NCBI RefSeq assembly: GCF_031458235.1
Contig: NZ_JAVDYB010000001.1
Location: forward strand, 1,116,001 to 1,180,000
Reading direction: 5' to 3'
Length of the DNA: 64,000 bases
Source: Catenuloplanes atrovinosus
GTDB taxonomy: Bacteria; Actinomycetota; Actinomycetes; Mycobacteriales; Micromonosporaceae
A program made the translations under genes and the position numbers. The notes under the pieces were generated by a model. It worked only from the letters and a program-made list of their open reading frames with translations. It did no database searches and had not been told where the DNA came from. Each line of letters starts with the position of its first letter. The first letter of the stretch is position 1. This document shows, in pieces, positions 18,612 through 26,794 of this stretch.

Positions 18612-19358
18612 TCAGTGGTCGACGGGCTCGCCGGTCTCGTCGTCGATCCACTCGACCTCGACGCCGGGACCCTCCACGCCGTTCCAGATCGCGCCGTCGT
18701 GCACGGTGATCCGCAGGTCGTGCGGGCCCTCGCGGGTCTCGACCCAGGTCCAGTCGCCCTCGACCTCCTGGCCGCGGGTGAACCACGGGCGCGAGTACAC
18801 GCTGTCCGGCCGCTCCGGCGTGTTCGACGACACCGGTGGCGCGTCCGTGTCGCGGAACCCCTCCGGGTGCTCGGTACCGTCGTCCGCGGGCAGGTCCCAG
18901 GTCGCGTTGTCCGGGATGTAGTTGTTCCGGTCGCCGTCCGGTGGGCCCACCTCCAGCAGCGCGTCGCCGAACATCCGGAACGCGGCCGTCAGGCTGGACT
19001 CCGTCTGCGCGTACGCGTTGCCGGCCCCCATCAGCCCGCCCGCGAACTGGCTGAGCAGGCCGACCTTCCCGCCGTTCTCGGCGGTCGCGCCCTCCTCACC
19101 GAAGAAGTCCGTGACCGCCGCCAGGTACGTGTCGGAGAACGCCTTCGCCTCCTGCTCGCTCCGCCCGGACCAGCCCAGGTGCAGCTGGTCCCAGGCGTTC
19201 GCGATCCGCTCGAACGCGCCGCTGATGGCGACGCCGATGTCCCTGATGTCCTTGCCGCACTGGAACAGCTCCGGAGCGTCGATCCTCATGACCTCGGTCG
19301 CGAGGCTGTACGGCAGCTGATCTCCAGTGGGAATGTTGCCGTGATCGGGCACACCCAC
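18612..19358 (-). CDS. WXG-superfamily T7SS substrate with C-terminal extension
   Basis: A 248-residue protein. Residues 25-125 form a WXG100-like helical hairpin: helix one ends at the turn LGWSGRS (W63-S-G65), and helix two carries AYAQTESSL (Y116 and E120), which fits the YxxxD/E type VII export signal. A Pro/Asp-rich linker follows, then a C-terminal beta domain (WTWVETREGPHDLRITVHDG) of unknown role, possibly an effector or binding head. GTG at 19358 is preceded by GGAGAGG. The gene is divergent from the repeat protein at 19515 and shares a terminator with the 689-aa gene. It is likely exported by the EccC/EccD system, by inference from the fold and signal. Confidence 0.72.
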   Translation of the reverse strand: MGVPDHGNIPTGDQLPYSLATEVMRIDAPELFQCGKDIRDIGVAISGAFERIANAWDQLHLGWSGRSEQEAKAFSDTYLAAVTDFFGEEGATAENGGKVGLLSQFAGGLMGAGNAYAQTESSLTAAFRMFGDALLEVGPPDGDRNNYIPDNATWDLPADDGTEHPEGFRDTDAPPVSSNTPERPDSVYSRPWFTRGQEVEGDWTWVETREGPHDLRITVHDGAIWNGVEGPGVEVEWIDDETGEPVDH

Positions 19359-19514
19359 CCCCTCTCCAGGCCGAATACGCCATCACAGAGCGTGGGGCCC
19401 GGGGCGTGGAGGCGTCCACGTCCCGTTTCGCGTGGCTTGCCGGTGCCCCAGCGCCGCTCGCTACCCTCGGCCGCGCCGCGCCGGCGGTTATCGACTGCGA
19501 CGAATGGTGGGACG

Positions 19515-22457
19515 ATGAGCACCTCCGAGATCGGTTCCGTCGCCGGTTACCGCGACGGCAGCACCGCCGAGTTCGACCTGGACGGCATCCTGGCCCGGCA
19601 GACCCGGCCGGACGGCGTCGTCCTCGACGCGTTCGACGCGCACCAGCGGCCGACCGCCGGGCACACGGACGCGGCCCGGTTCACCGTCGCCTATCCGGAG
19701 GCACGCAATGACCTTCCGCAGGAAAGAGACGGCGCAGGCGTTGAGCTCTCACCGGCCGGGGACGTCATCCGCCGGCGATACGCCGACGGCACCGTCCATG
19801 AGTCTTTTGACTCCCTCGGCCGACCGCACCAGGGAATCGCGGGCGATACTCGCTTCGACATCGAATACGGCGCGAACGGCCGCGTCACCAATCGTTTCGT
19901 CGACGGTACGGTCGTCGACTACGACGGCGCCGGCCGCGTTCTCCGCCACGAGACGCCCGACGGCACCGTCTACGATTCCTTCGACCCGGCGGGTCGCCCC
20001 ACGGCCGGTCACGGCACCACGGATTTCACCATCGACTATCCGGCCGGCGGCGGCTCCGTCATCCGCTACGCCGACGGCTCCTCCGCCACCTTCGACGCGG
20101 ACGGCACCCTCGTCTCCCAGTCACCCGGCCCCGCGCCGGATCCCGGCACCACCGTCACCACCGCCGCTGCCGAACCACCGGCCCGGCAGGTAGCCGACGA
20201 CGGCACGGTCTTCTCGTCGTTCGACGGGGACGGCCGTCCGCTGGCCGGTGAGACGCCGGAGGGCGACCGCTTCACCATGTCCTATGACGCCGGCGGCGGT
20301 TCGACGGTGTCGTACGCCGATGGTTCCACGGTCGTGTTCGACGCCGCCGGTGACGTGGTGTCCCAACGGCTGGCGGACGGGACGGTGTTCTCGTCGTTCG
20401 ACGGCGAGAACCGGCCGCTGAAGGGAGAGACGCCGGAGGGCGACCGTTTCACCATGTCCTACGACGCCGCCAGCGGCTCCACCATGTCGTACGGCGACGG
20501 CTCGTCCGTGGGGCTCGACGCCGACGGGAAGGTGATCTCACAGCGGCTGGCCGACGGGACCGCCTTCACGTCGTTCGACGGCGATGGTCGGCCGCTCACG
20601 GGCCGGACGCCGGAGGGCGAGCGGTTCACGATCTCCTACGACGCCGGCGGCGGTTCGACGATGTCGTACGCCGATGGTTCTTCGGTCGTGTTCGATGCCG
20701 CCGGTGAGGTGACGCGGCAGACGCTGGCGGACGGGACCGTGTTCACGTCGTTCGACGGCGAGGGACGGCCGCTGAGCGGTGTGACGCCGGAGGGGGACCC
20801 GTTCACGATCTCCTACGACGACGGCGGCGGCTCCACCATGACGTACCCCGACGGGTCGTCCGTGGTGTTCGGCGCCGACGGTGCCGTGACGCGGCAGACG
20901 CTGGACGACGGCACCGTGTTCACCGCCTTCGACGACGACGGGCGGCCGGTCGCGGGAGAGACGCCCGAGGACGACCCGTTCACCGTCGCGTACGACGAGC
21001 GCGGCTCGCGGACCTCCTACGCCGACGGGTCGAGCGTGCGGTTCGACGCGAACGGCACCGTGGTGTCGCAGCGGCTCGCGGACGGGACGGAGTTCACCCG
21101 GTTCGACGCCCAGGGCCGGCCGCTGGCCGGGACCACGCCGGAGGGGCAGCGGTTCGCGGTCTCCTACGACGACCGGGGCGGCTCGGTGATGACGTACGCG
21201 GACGGGTCCTCCGTGTCGTTCGCGGCGAACGGGGCCGTGGTGTCGCAGACGCTGGCGGACGGGACCGAGTTCACCGGGTTCGACCCGGAGAACCGGCCGC
21301 TGGCCGGGAGGACGCCGGAGGGGCAGCAGTTCGCGGTCTCCTACGACGACCGCGGCGGGTCCGTGACGAGGTACGCGGACGGGTCCTCGGTCACGGTCGA
21401 CGCGAACGGCACCGTGGTCGGGCAGCGGCTCGCGGACGGCACCGTGTTCACCGCGTTCGACGGCGAGGGGCGGCCGTGGAAGGGGATGACGCCGGAGGGC
21501 CGGTCGATCACGCTGACCTACGACGGCGGCACCGTCACCACGGCGTACGGGGACGGCTCCTCGCTCACCACGGACGCGGACGGCGATCCGCTGCGGATGA
21601 CCACGGTGGACGGCACGGTGTTCACCGAGTTCCACGGCGACGGGCGGCCGAAGGTGGGCGTGACGGCGCAGGGCGAGCGGTTCACGATGACCTACGACGA
21701 CACCGACCACACGACCCGGATCGCGTACGACAACGGCACCACGATCGTGCTCGACGCGAACGACGACCCGACGTACATGAGCACCTCGGACGGCTCGGTC
21801 TTCACCGACTTCCTCGACGACGGGCGGCCGCGCTCCGGGACCGGCCCGAACGGCGAGCACATCTCGTTCACCTACGACGACCGGGCCGGCACGTCGACCG
21901 CGGTGATCGGCGACAACACGATCGTCTACGACGCCGGCGGCAACCCGGTCTCGCTGACCACCGCCCAGGGCTACGTCTTCAGCGACTTCGAGAACGGCAA
22001 CTTCACCCGCGGGTACGACCCGGCGAGCGGCCGCCACTTCGACATCAGTTACGGGCCGAACGGCGAGACCACCTGGCGGTACGGCGAGCACGACTCCGTG
22101 ACGTTCGACCGGAACGGCAGGCCGATCTACGCGGAGTACGTCGACGGCGACGGCCGCGCCATCGGGGTCGACTACGCGATCCAGATCCCGCTGCTGCAGC
22201 AGACCGCCGAGTACACCCGGACCGAGCGGGAGACCGTCTCCGCCCAGCTGGAGCTGCTCAAGGGGCAGATCACGGAGGCGAAGGGCTACTGGGTCAGCCC
22301 GGCCGGCCGCACGTTCGAGGCGTACAGCGCGGTCGTGGAGACGGCCGCGAACAACCTGCTCGGCGTGCTCGACGCCGCGATCAGCAAGCTGGAGCTGACC
22401 CACGCCAACTACGTCGGCAGCGAGAGCACGAACGCCGGCAACATGACGCCGAAGTAA
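19515..22457 (+). CDS. RHS/YD-like repeat protein with C-terminal WXG100 domain
   Basis: A 980-residue protein made mostly of a repeat of about 59 residues. Each unit contains DGTVFTSFDGDGRPL, then PEG(D/E)RFTxSYD, then YADGSSVxFDAxGxVxxQ. About 14 copies of the DGTxF element can be counted, so this is a long beta-strand-rich fibre like RHS/YD proteins. The last 90 residues are a helical WXG100-type domain: turn YWVSPAGRTF (W926) and export motif YVGSE (966-970). The domain order is reversed relative to usual WXG-headed toxins. ATG 19515 has GGTGGG upstream; longer in-frame sequence runs through the opposite gene and is not coding. Likely a T7SS-exported surface fibre, by inference. Confidence 0.78.
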   Translation: MSTSEIGSVAGYRDGSTAEFDLDGILARQTRPDGVVLDAFDAHQRPTAGHTDAARFTVAYPEARNDLPQERDGAGVELSPAGDVIRRRYADGTVHESFDSLGRPHQGIAGDTRFDIEYGANGRVTNRFVDGTVVDYDGAGRVLRHETPDGTVYDSFDPAGRPTAGHGTTDFTIDYPAGGGSVIRYADGSSATFDADGTLVSQSPGPAPDPGTTVTTAAAEPPARQVADDGTVFSSFDGDGRPLAGETPEGDRFTMSYDAGGGSTVSYADGSTVVFDAAGDVVSQRLADGTVFSSFDGENRPLKGETPEGDRFTMSYDAASGSTMSYGDGSSVGLDADGKVISQRLADGTAFTSFDGDGRPLTGRTPEGERFTISYDAGGGSTMSYADGSSVVFDAAGEVTRQTLADGTVFTSFDGEGRPLSGVTPEGDPFTISYDDGGGSTMTYPDGSSVVFGADGAVTRQTLDDGTVFTAFDDDGRPVAGETPEDDPFTVAYDERGSRTSYADGSSVRFDANGTVVSQRLADGTEFTRFDAQGRPLAGTTPEGQRFAVSYDDRGGSVMTYADGSSVSFAANGAVVSQTLADGTEFTGFDPENRPLAGRTPEGQQFAVSYDDRGGSVTRYADGSSVTVDANGTVVGQRLADGTVFTAFDGEGRPWKGMTPEGRSITLTYDGGTVTTAYGDGSSLTTDADGDPLRMTTVDGTVFTEFHGDGRPKVGVTAQGERFTMTYDDTDHTTRIAYDNGTTIVLDANDDPTYMSTSDGSVFTDFLDDGRPRSGTGPNGEHISFTYDDRAGTSTAVIGDNTIVYDAGGNPVSLTTAQGYVFSDFENGNFTRGYDPASGRHFDISYGPNGETTWRYGEHDSVTFDRNGRPIYAEYVDGDGRAIGVDYAIQIPLLQQTAEYTRTERETVSAQLELLKGQITEAKGYWVSPAGRTFEAYSAVVETAANNLLGVLDAAISKLELTHANYVGSESTNAGNMTPK
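19720..22120 (+). repeat. Tandem 177-bp (59-residue) coding repeats
   Basis: In-frame tandem repeats inside the RHS-like gene. The best-conserved copies lie between about 20200 and 21480, where successive units start with GACGG(C/G)AC(G/C)-like codons for DGT. DNA identity between neighbouring copies is high enough to suggest recent unit duplication, while the flanking copies have drifted. Confidence 0.8.
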
Positions 22458-22472
22458 TTCCTCCGTCGTCTT

Positions 22473-22497
22473 GAACCGGCCCCCGGGCGGCTCCGTA
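22473..22497 (+). promoter_or_regulatory. ECF-type promoter box for the core T7SS operon
   Basis: GAAC at 22473-22476, 17 bases, then CGTA at 22494-22497 (full context TTGAAC and CGTAGTC). The box lies between the repeat-protein stop and the regulator start codon at 22575. The box at 56621 matches it also in the flanks (TTGAAC, CGTAGTC, then GGGCG one base later). It would drive the regulator, membrane protein, EccA-like, EccC, WXG100 and EccD genes. Confidence 0.65.
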
Positions 22498-22574
22498 GTC
22501 AGGGCGTCCGGGTCCCCGCGCCCGGGCGCACGGACCGGCGCCGGCCGGTGTGTGGGACTGACCAGGAGGATCAG

Positions 22575-23216
22575 ATGCTCACGATCGCGATCATCGACGA
22601 CCACCCGGTGAAACGGGCCGGTCTGGAGAAGTTCGTCGCCGAGACGCCCGGCCTGGCCGTGGCCGCGTCCGTGCGGGCGGTGGCGGACCTGGCCGGCGAC
22701 GTACGGTTCGACGTCGCGATCCTGGACGTGCCGCTGCGGCCCGGCGGCCCGGCACTGTCCGAGATCGAGGCGCTGGTGGCGCGCGGGCCGGTCGTGGTCA
22801 GCTCCACCTGGGAGCGCCCGCTGACGTTCGGGGCGGTGCTGCGGACCGGCGTGCGCGGGTTCGTGGCCGGGCGCGCGGACGGGCGCAACATCGTGGCCGC
22901 GCTGATCACGGTGGGGGAGGGCGGCTTCTACGTCTGCCCGCAGCTGGCCGGCCGGTTCCAGGCCGAGCTGGTCCGCAACGTCAACGAGGACCCGGCCGGG
23001 CTGGCACCGCGCGAGGTGGAGACGCTGCGCTGGATCGCCCGCGGGCTCACCCACTCGCAGATCGCGGGCCGAATGGGGCTGACCGAGGCGACGGTCAACA
23101 CGTACGCGAAGCGAATCCGGGCGAAGCTCAACGCGGGCAACAAGGCGGAGCTGACCCGGATGGCGATCGAGCTGGGCCACATGGCGGGCGAGACCCGCCG
23201 CTTCCCGGCCGCGTAG
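22575..23216 (+). CDS. Atypical NarL/LuxR-family response regulator of the T7SS operon
   Basis: A 213-residue orphan regulator at the head of the core secretion operon. The receiver keeps D8/D9 and phospho-acceptor D51 (VAILDVPLRP). The segment that normally carries the invariant switch Lys reads GFVAGRADG, so that Lys is missing and classic phosphorylation-driven activation is doubtful. The LuxR helix-turn-helix (LAPREVETLRWIARGLTHSQ through VNTYAKRIRAKL) is intact. ATG 22575 has AGGAGGA upstream; in-frame codons to 22548 give a less plausible start. No cognate kinase is adjacent. It probably regulates the secretion genes, perhaps together with the ECF sigma factor (inference). Confidence 0.8.
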   Translation: MLTIAIIDDHPVKRAGLEKFVAETPGLAVAASVRAVADLAGDVRFDVAILDVPLRPGGPALSEIEALVARGPVVVSSTWERPLTFGAVLRTGVRGFVAGRADGRNIVAALITVGEGGFYVCPQLAGRFQAELVRNVNEDPAGLAPREVETLRWIARGLTHSQIAGRMGLTEATVNTYAKRIRAKLNAGNKAELTRMAIELGHMAGETRRFPAA

Positions 23217-23230
23217 AAGGGGCGATCCCG

Positions 23231-24004
23231 GTGGACGAGCAGCAGCCGACGACGATCTCGCGACAGGGCCCGCCGCCGTCGCCGCACGCGGAGCGCCTGG
23301 AGTTCGTGCGCGCGTTCATCGACCACGCGCGTCACCAGCCGAGCCCGGACCGGCTGGTCGCCCGGCCGCACACCGCCATCTTCGTCGCGTCCGGCTGCGC
23401 CATCATGGCGGTGCTGGTCGGCCTCGTGTTCAGCCTGTTCACCGGCGACCGGTACGGCAGCGACCCGGCCGCCGCCGCGTCGCCGAGCCCGACCGGGCCG
23501 CCCACGTTCACCGCGGTCACCGGCTGGGACTGCCGGGGTGAGCCGGAACACGTCTTCGAGGCGCGCGGCCGTACGCCACAGTGGCAGATCGTCGCCGGGA
23601 ACGCGTGGGCGCGGGACGGCTGCCGCGGCAACTACGCGACCGTGCCGCTGACCGGCGACAACGGCTACGACGACCCGTCCGTGGTGCTCATCTGGGCGTT
23701 CACGCCGGGCTTCGGGGTGGACAAGTGCGACGTCGCCGCGTACGCGCCGAAGCTGGATGTGAAACAGGTGACTCCCGCGGTGAAGGCGCACTTCACCATC
23801 ACCGCCGGGCGGGACGGCGAGAACCTGGGTACCTTCGACCTCAACCAGGGGAGCAGGCAAGGCGAATGGCTGGAGGCCGGGTCGTTCCCGGTAGCCAACG
23901 GCAAGTTTACGATCCGCCTGGGAAACCGGGGGAAGTCCGAGAACAGCCGTGAGCGGCTGATCGTCTCTCAGCTGCGAATCACCTGCGGAAAGGCCGACAG
24001 GTGA
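23231..24004 (+). CDS. Single-pass membrane protein with extracytoplasmic Cys-rich beta domain
   Basis: I do not recognise this 257-residue protein. It has a cytoplasmic N-terminus of about 48 residues, one transmembrane helix (about 49-71, TAIFVASGCAIMAVLVGLVF), a Ser/Pro linker and an outer domain of about 170 residues. The four Cys of that domain (GWDCRG, RDGCRG, VDKCDV, RITCGK) could form two disulfides. The domain is strand-rich (VKAHFTITAGRDGENLGTFD), like a beta-sandwich. GTG 23231 is 14 bp after the regulator stop with AAGGGG upstream. It lies inside the core operon between the regulator and the EccA-like gene. A role as an accessory or sensor subunit of the apparatus is possible. Confidence 0.65.
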   Translation: MDEQQPTTISRQGPPPSPHAERLEFVRAFIDHARHQPSPDRLVARPHTAIFVASGCAIMAVLVGLVFSLFTGDRYGSDPAAAASPSPTGPPTFTAVTGWDCRGEPEHVFEARGRTPQWQIVAGNAWARDGCRGNYATVPLTGDNGYDDPSVVLIWAFTPGFGVDKCDVAAYAPKLDVKQVTPAVKAHFTITAGRDGENLGTFDLNQGSRQGEWLEAGSFPVANGKFTIRLGNRGKSENSRERLIVSQLRITCGKADR

Positions 24005-24044
24005 GGCCCCCGGACGGAACTACCAGGACGGAGGAGCCGCACGG

Positions 24045-26786
24045 ATGCGCACCGGGATAGCTGACGCCTCGTCGTCGGCCCGGATAGAACGGGTCGGCAC
24101 CAAGGGATGGGGCCGGCACCGGACCATCGGCGAGGCGGTCCGCGCCGCGCAGGACGGCGGGATCGTCTCCGTCGCCGCGGGCCGGTACGCCGAGAGCGTC
24201 GTGGTCGACAGGTCGGTGCGGATCGTCGCGGAGTCCGGTGGCGTGGAGATCGCGCCCGCGGACGGCCCGGCGATCGAGGTGCGGTCCGGCACCGCCGCGG
24301 TGCAGGGTCTGCGGCTGCTGTCCGCGCAGCCGATCCGGCCCGCGGTCACGGTCGCGGGCGGAACGGTCACCGTGGACGGCTGCGAGATCCAGGGCGGCCG
24401 GGTGGAGGTGGCCGGCCAGGCGACGGTGACGCTCACCGACTGCACGATCACCGGCGCGGCCGGCGCCGGCCTGGACGTGGCCGACTCCGCGCGCCTGCAC
24501 CTGAACGGCGGCGCGGTCCAGCACGTCGACGGCGCCGGCGTGATGGTCCGCGGCGGCGCCCGGGTCACCCTCACCGAGACCGCGGTGCGGCACGTCACCG
24601 CCGCCGGCCTGCACCTGCGCGAGTCCGCCGGGGCCGAGGCCGTGCGCGCCGAGTTCTCCCACGTGGGGATCTCCGCGCTGCTGGTCGAGGACGAGGCCGC
24701 CGCCACCGTACGGGACTGCCAGTTCTTCGACAACGACGGCGACGTGCTCCGAGCCACCGGCAGCGCGCCGTTCCACGCGGACTGGTGGCCGGGCGCGCTG
24801 CCGGACCGCCCGCAGCTCGACCCCCCGGCGCTCGGCGACGGCGAGCCCGGCGGCATCCGGATGGAACGCTGCACCGTGGACCGCACCGGCGGCACCGCGG
24901 TGCACCTGTCCGGCACCGCGCACGCGGGCATCGCGGACTGCCGCATCGACACGGTCACCGGCGCCGGCGTGGTCGCGACCGGCGACGCACGGCTGGTGAT
25001 GACGGACACGCACGTGGTGCGCCCGCGCAGCACCGGCGTGGCACTGCTGGCCCAGGCGCACGCGCGGATCGAGCGCTGCTCGGTCACCGACTCCGGCGCG
25101 AACGGGCTGTTCCTGGCCGGGGACTCGCGCGTGCTGCTGCGCGCGCTCGGCGTCAAGCAGACCCGGTACACGGCCGTGCACCTGGGCGGCACCGCGATCG
25201 CCACGCTGGCCGACTGCGAGATCGCCGACACCCCGGAGTGCGGCATCCGGATCACCGGTCGCGCCATGGCCCGGATCGACGGCGGCCGGGTGGACCGCGC
25301 CCGGCAGGCCGGCGTGGCCGTGGAGGAGACCGGCGACGTGCACCTGCGCGGCATGACCGTGGCCGAGGGCGAGGTCGGCGTGCGCGTCGACTCGCCGCAT
25401 CACGCGCTGGTCGAGCGCTGCACCATCACGGAGATCGCGCAGACCGGGTTCGAGGCCGCGAAGGGCTCCGGCCCGATCGTGCGGGACACCCGGATCGACG
25501 GCTGCGGCGGCGCCGGGCTGTTCGTGGACGCGGACGCCGCGCCGATCGCGGACGGCCTGACCATCGAGCGGATCGGCGGCACCGGCGTGGTGGTCTGGGG
25601 CGGCGCCGCGCCGGTCATCCGCGCCACCACCATCGCCAACTGCAAGAAGAACGGCCTCTACCTGGGTGCGGAGGCGCGCGGCACGGTCGAGGACCTGGAC
25701 GTCACCGGCACCGGGTACCCGGCGCTCTACATCGGGGCGTCGGCCACGCCGGTGCTGCGCCGCGTCCACGTGCACGACGTGGAGGAGGACCTGACGCTGG
25801 TCGACGGCGCCGACCCCACGTTCGAGCAGTGCACGGTGGACGCGGTCGGCACCTCCACGATGCCGGTGGAGGGCGCGAACCCGCTGGTCCGCCGGGCCGG
25901 CGCGGCCGTGACCTCACCGTCGGCGACCCGGCCGCCCGCGTCCGCGGCCACGCCGGACCCGGCCGCGGCGGAGACGCTGCCGGAGCTGCTGGCGCAGTTG
26001 GAGCGGCTGGTCGGCCTGGAGAAGGTGAAGCAGGACGTCGGCTCGCTGGTCAAGCTGGTCCAGATGGTGCAGAAGCGCCGCGAGGCCGGGCTCAGCCCGC
26101 CGCCGATGTCGCGCCACCTGGTCTTCGCCGGCAACCCGGGCACCGGCAAGACCACGGTCGCCCGGCTGTACGGCCGAATCCTGCGCGCGCTCGGCATGCT
26201 GGGCAGCGGCCACCTGGTCGAGGTGGACCGGTCCGCGCTGGTCGGCGAGTACGTCGGCCACACCGCGCCGAAGACGCAGGCCGCGTTCCGCCGCGCGCTG
26301 CACGGCGTGCTCTTCATCGACGAGGCGTACGCGCTGACCCCGGACGGGCACGGCGCGGACTTCGGCCAGGAGGCCATCTCCACGCTGGTCAAGCTGATGG
26401 AGGACCACCGCGAGGAGGTCGTCGTCATCGTGGCCGGCTACCCGTACGAGATGGTCCGGTTCATCAGCACCAACCCGGGTCTGGCCTCCCGCTTCTCCCG
26501 CACGCTCACGTTCGAGGACTACTCCTCGGACGAGCTGGTCCGCATCGTGCAGTCGCAGGCCGCCGACCACGAGTACCACCTCGGGCCGGAGACGGTCGAG
26601 AAGCTGCGGCGGTACTTCGACTCGGTCGACCGGGGCGAGGGCTTCGGCAACGGCCGGTTCGCCCGCGGCGTCTTCCAGCACATGACCGAGCAGCACGCGG
26701 CGCGCGTCGCGGAACTGGCCGTGCCCACCACCGAGCAGCTCACCCGGCTCGAACCCGAAGACCTGCCAGACGTGCCTGATTCATAG
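24045..26786 (+). CDS. EccA-like AAA+ ATPase fused to an N-terminal parallel beta-helix
   Basis: A 913-residue protein. The C-terminal ~270 residues are a CbxX/CfqX-type AAA+ ATPase like mycobacterial EccA: entry motif GLEKVKQDVGSL, Walker A GNPGTGKTT (from 695), Walker B LFIDEAY (D759/E760) and the sensor/arginine region NPGLASRFSRTLTF. Mycobacterial EccA carries a TPR-like N-terminus. Here residues about 30-600 are instead right-handed beta-helix repeats with the pattern xxxVxxxGxAxxTVxDCxIxxxxxxGV, of the NosD/pectate-lyase solenoid type. There is no signal peptide, so the helix is presumably cytosolic and may bind substrates or chaperoned complexes. ATG 24045 follows GGAGGAG; the stop lies eight bases before eccC. 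Confidence 0.88.
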   Translation: MRTGIADASSSARIERVGTKGWGRHRTIGEAVRAAQDGGIVSVAAGRYAESVVVDRSVRIVAESGGVEIAPADGPAIEVRSGTAAVQGLRLLSAQPIRPAVTVAGGTVTVDGCEIQGGRVEVAGQATVTLTDCTITGAAGAGLDVADSARLHLNGGAVQHVDGAGVMVRGGARVTLTETAVRHVTAAGLHLRESAGAEAVRAEFSHVGISALLVEDEAAATVRDCQFFDNDGDVLRATGSAPFHADWWPGALPDRPQLDPPALGDGEPGGIRMERCTVDRTGGTAVHLSGTAHAGIADCRIDTVTGAGVVATGDARLVMTDTHVVRPRSTGVALLAQAHARIERCSVTDSGANGLFLAGDSRVLLRALGVKQTRYTAVHLGGTAIATLADCEIADTPECGIRITGRAMARIDGGRVDRARQAGVAVEETGDVHLRGMTVAEGEVGVRVDSPHHALVERCTITEIAQTGFEAAKGSGPIVRDTRIDGCGGAGLFVDADAAPIADGLTIERIGGTGVVVWGGAAPVIRATTIANCKKNGLYLGAEARGTVEDLDVTGTGYPALYIGASATPVLRRVHVHDVEEDLTLVDGADPTFEQCTVDAVGTSTMPVEGANPLVRRAGAAVTSPSATRPPASAATPDPAAAETLPELLAQLERLVGLEKVKQDVGSLVKLVQMVQKRREAGLSPPPMSRHLVFAGNPGTGKTTVARLYGRILRALGMLGSGHLVEVDRSALVGEYVGHTAPKTQAAFRRALHGVLFIDEAYALTPDGHGADFGQEAISTLVKLMEDHREEVVVIVAGYPYEMVRFISTNPGLASRFSRTLTFEDYSSDELVRIVQSQAADHEYHLGPETVEKLRRYFDSVDRGEGFGNGRFARGVFQHMTEQHAARVAELAVPTTEQLTRLEPEDLPDVPDS

Positions 26787-26794
26787 GAGACCGC

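Noticed and set aside
18615-19514. N-terminal extension of the RHS-like repeat protein back to 18615
   Set aside because: It would run antisense through the whole WXG gene. ATG 19515 with GGTGGG and the first repeat at once afterwards is a better start.
22500-22570. Possible terminator hairpin (CCGGG/CCCGG) after the RHS-like gene
   Set aside because: Stem only about five base pairs and located downstream of a promoter box; not convincing.
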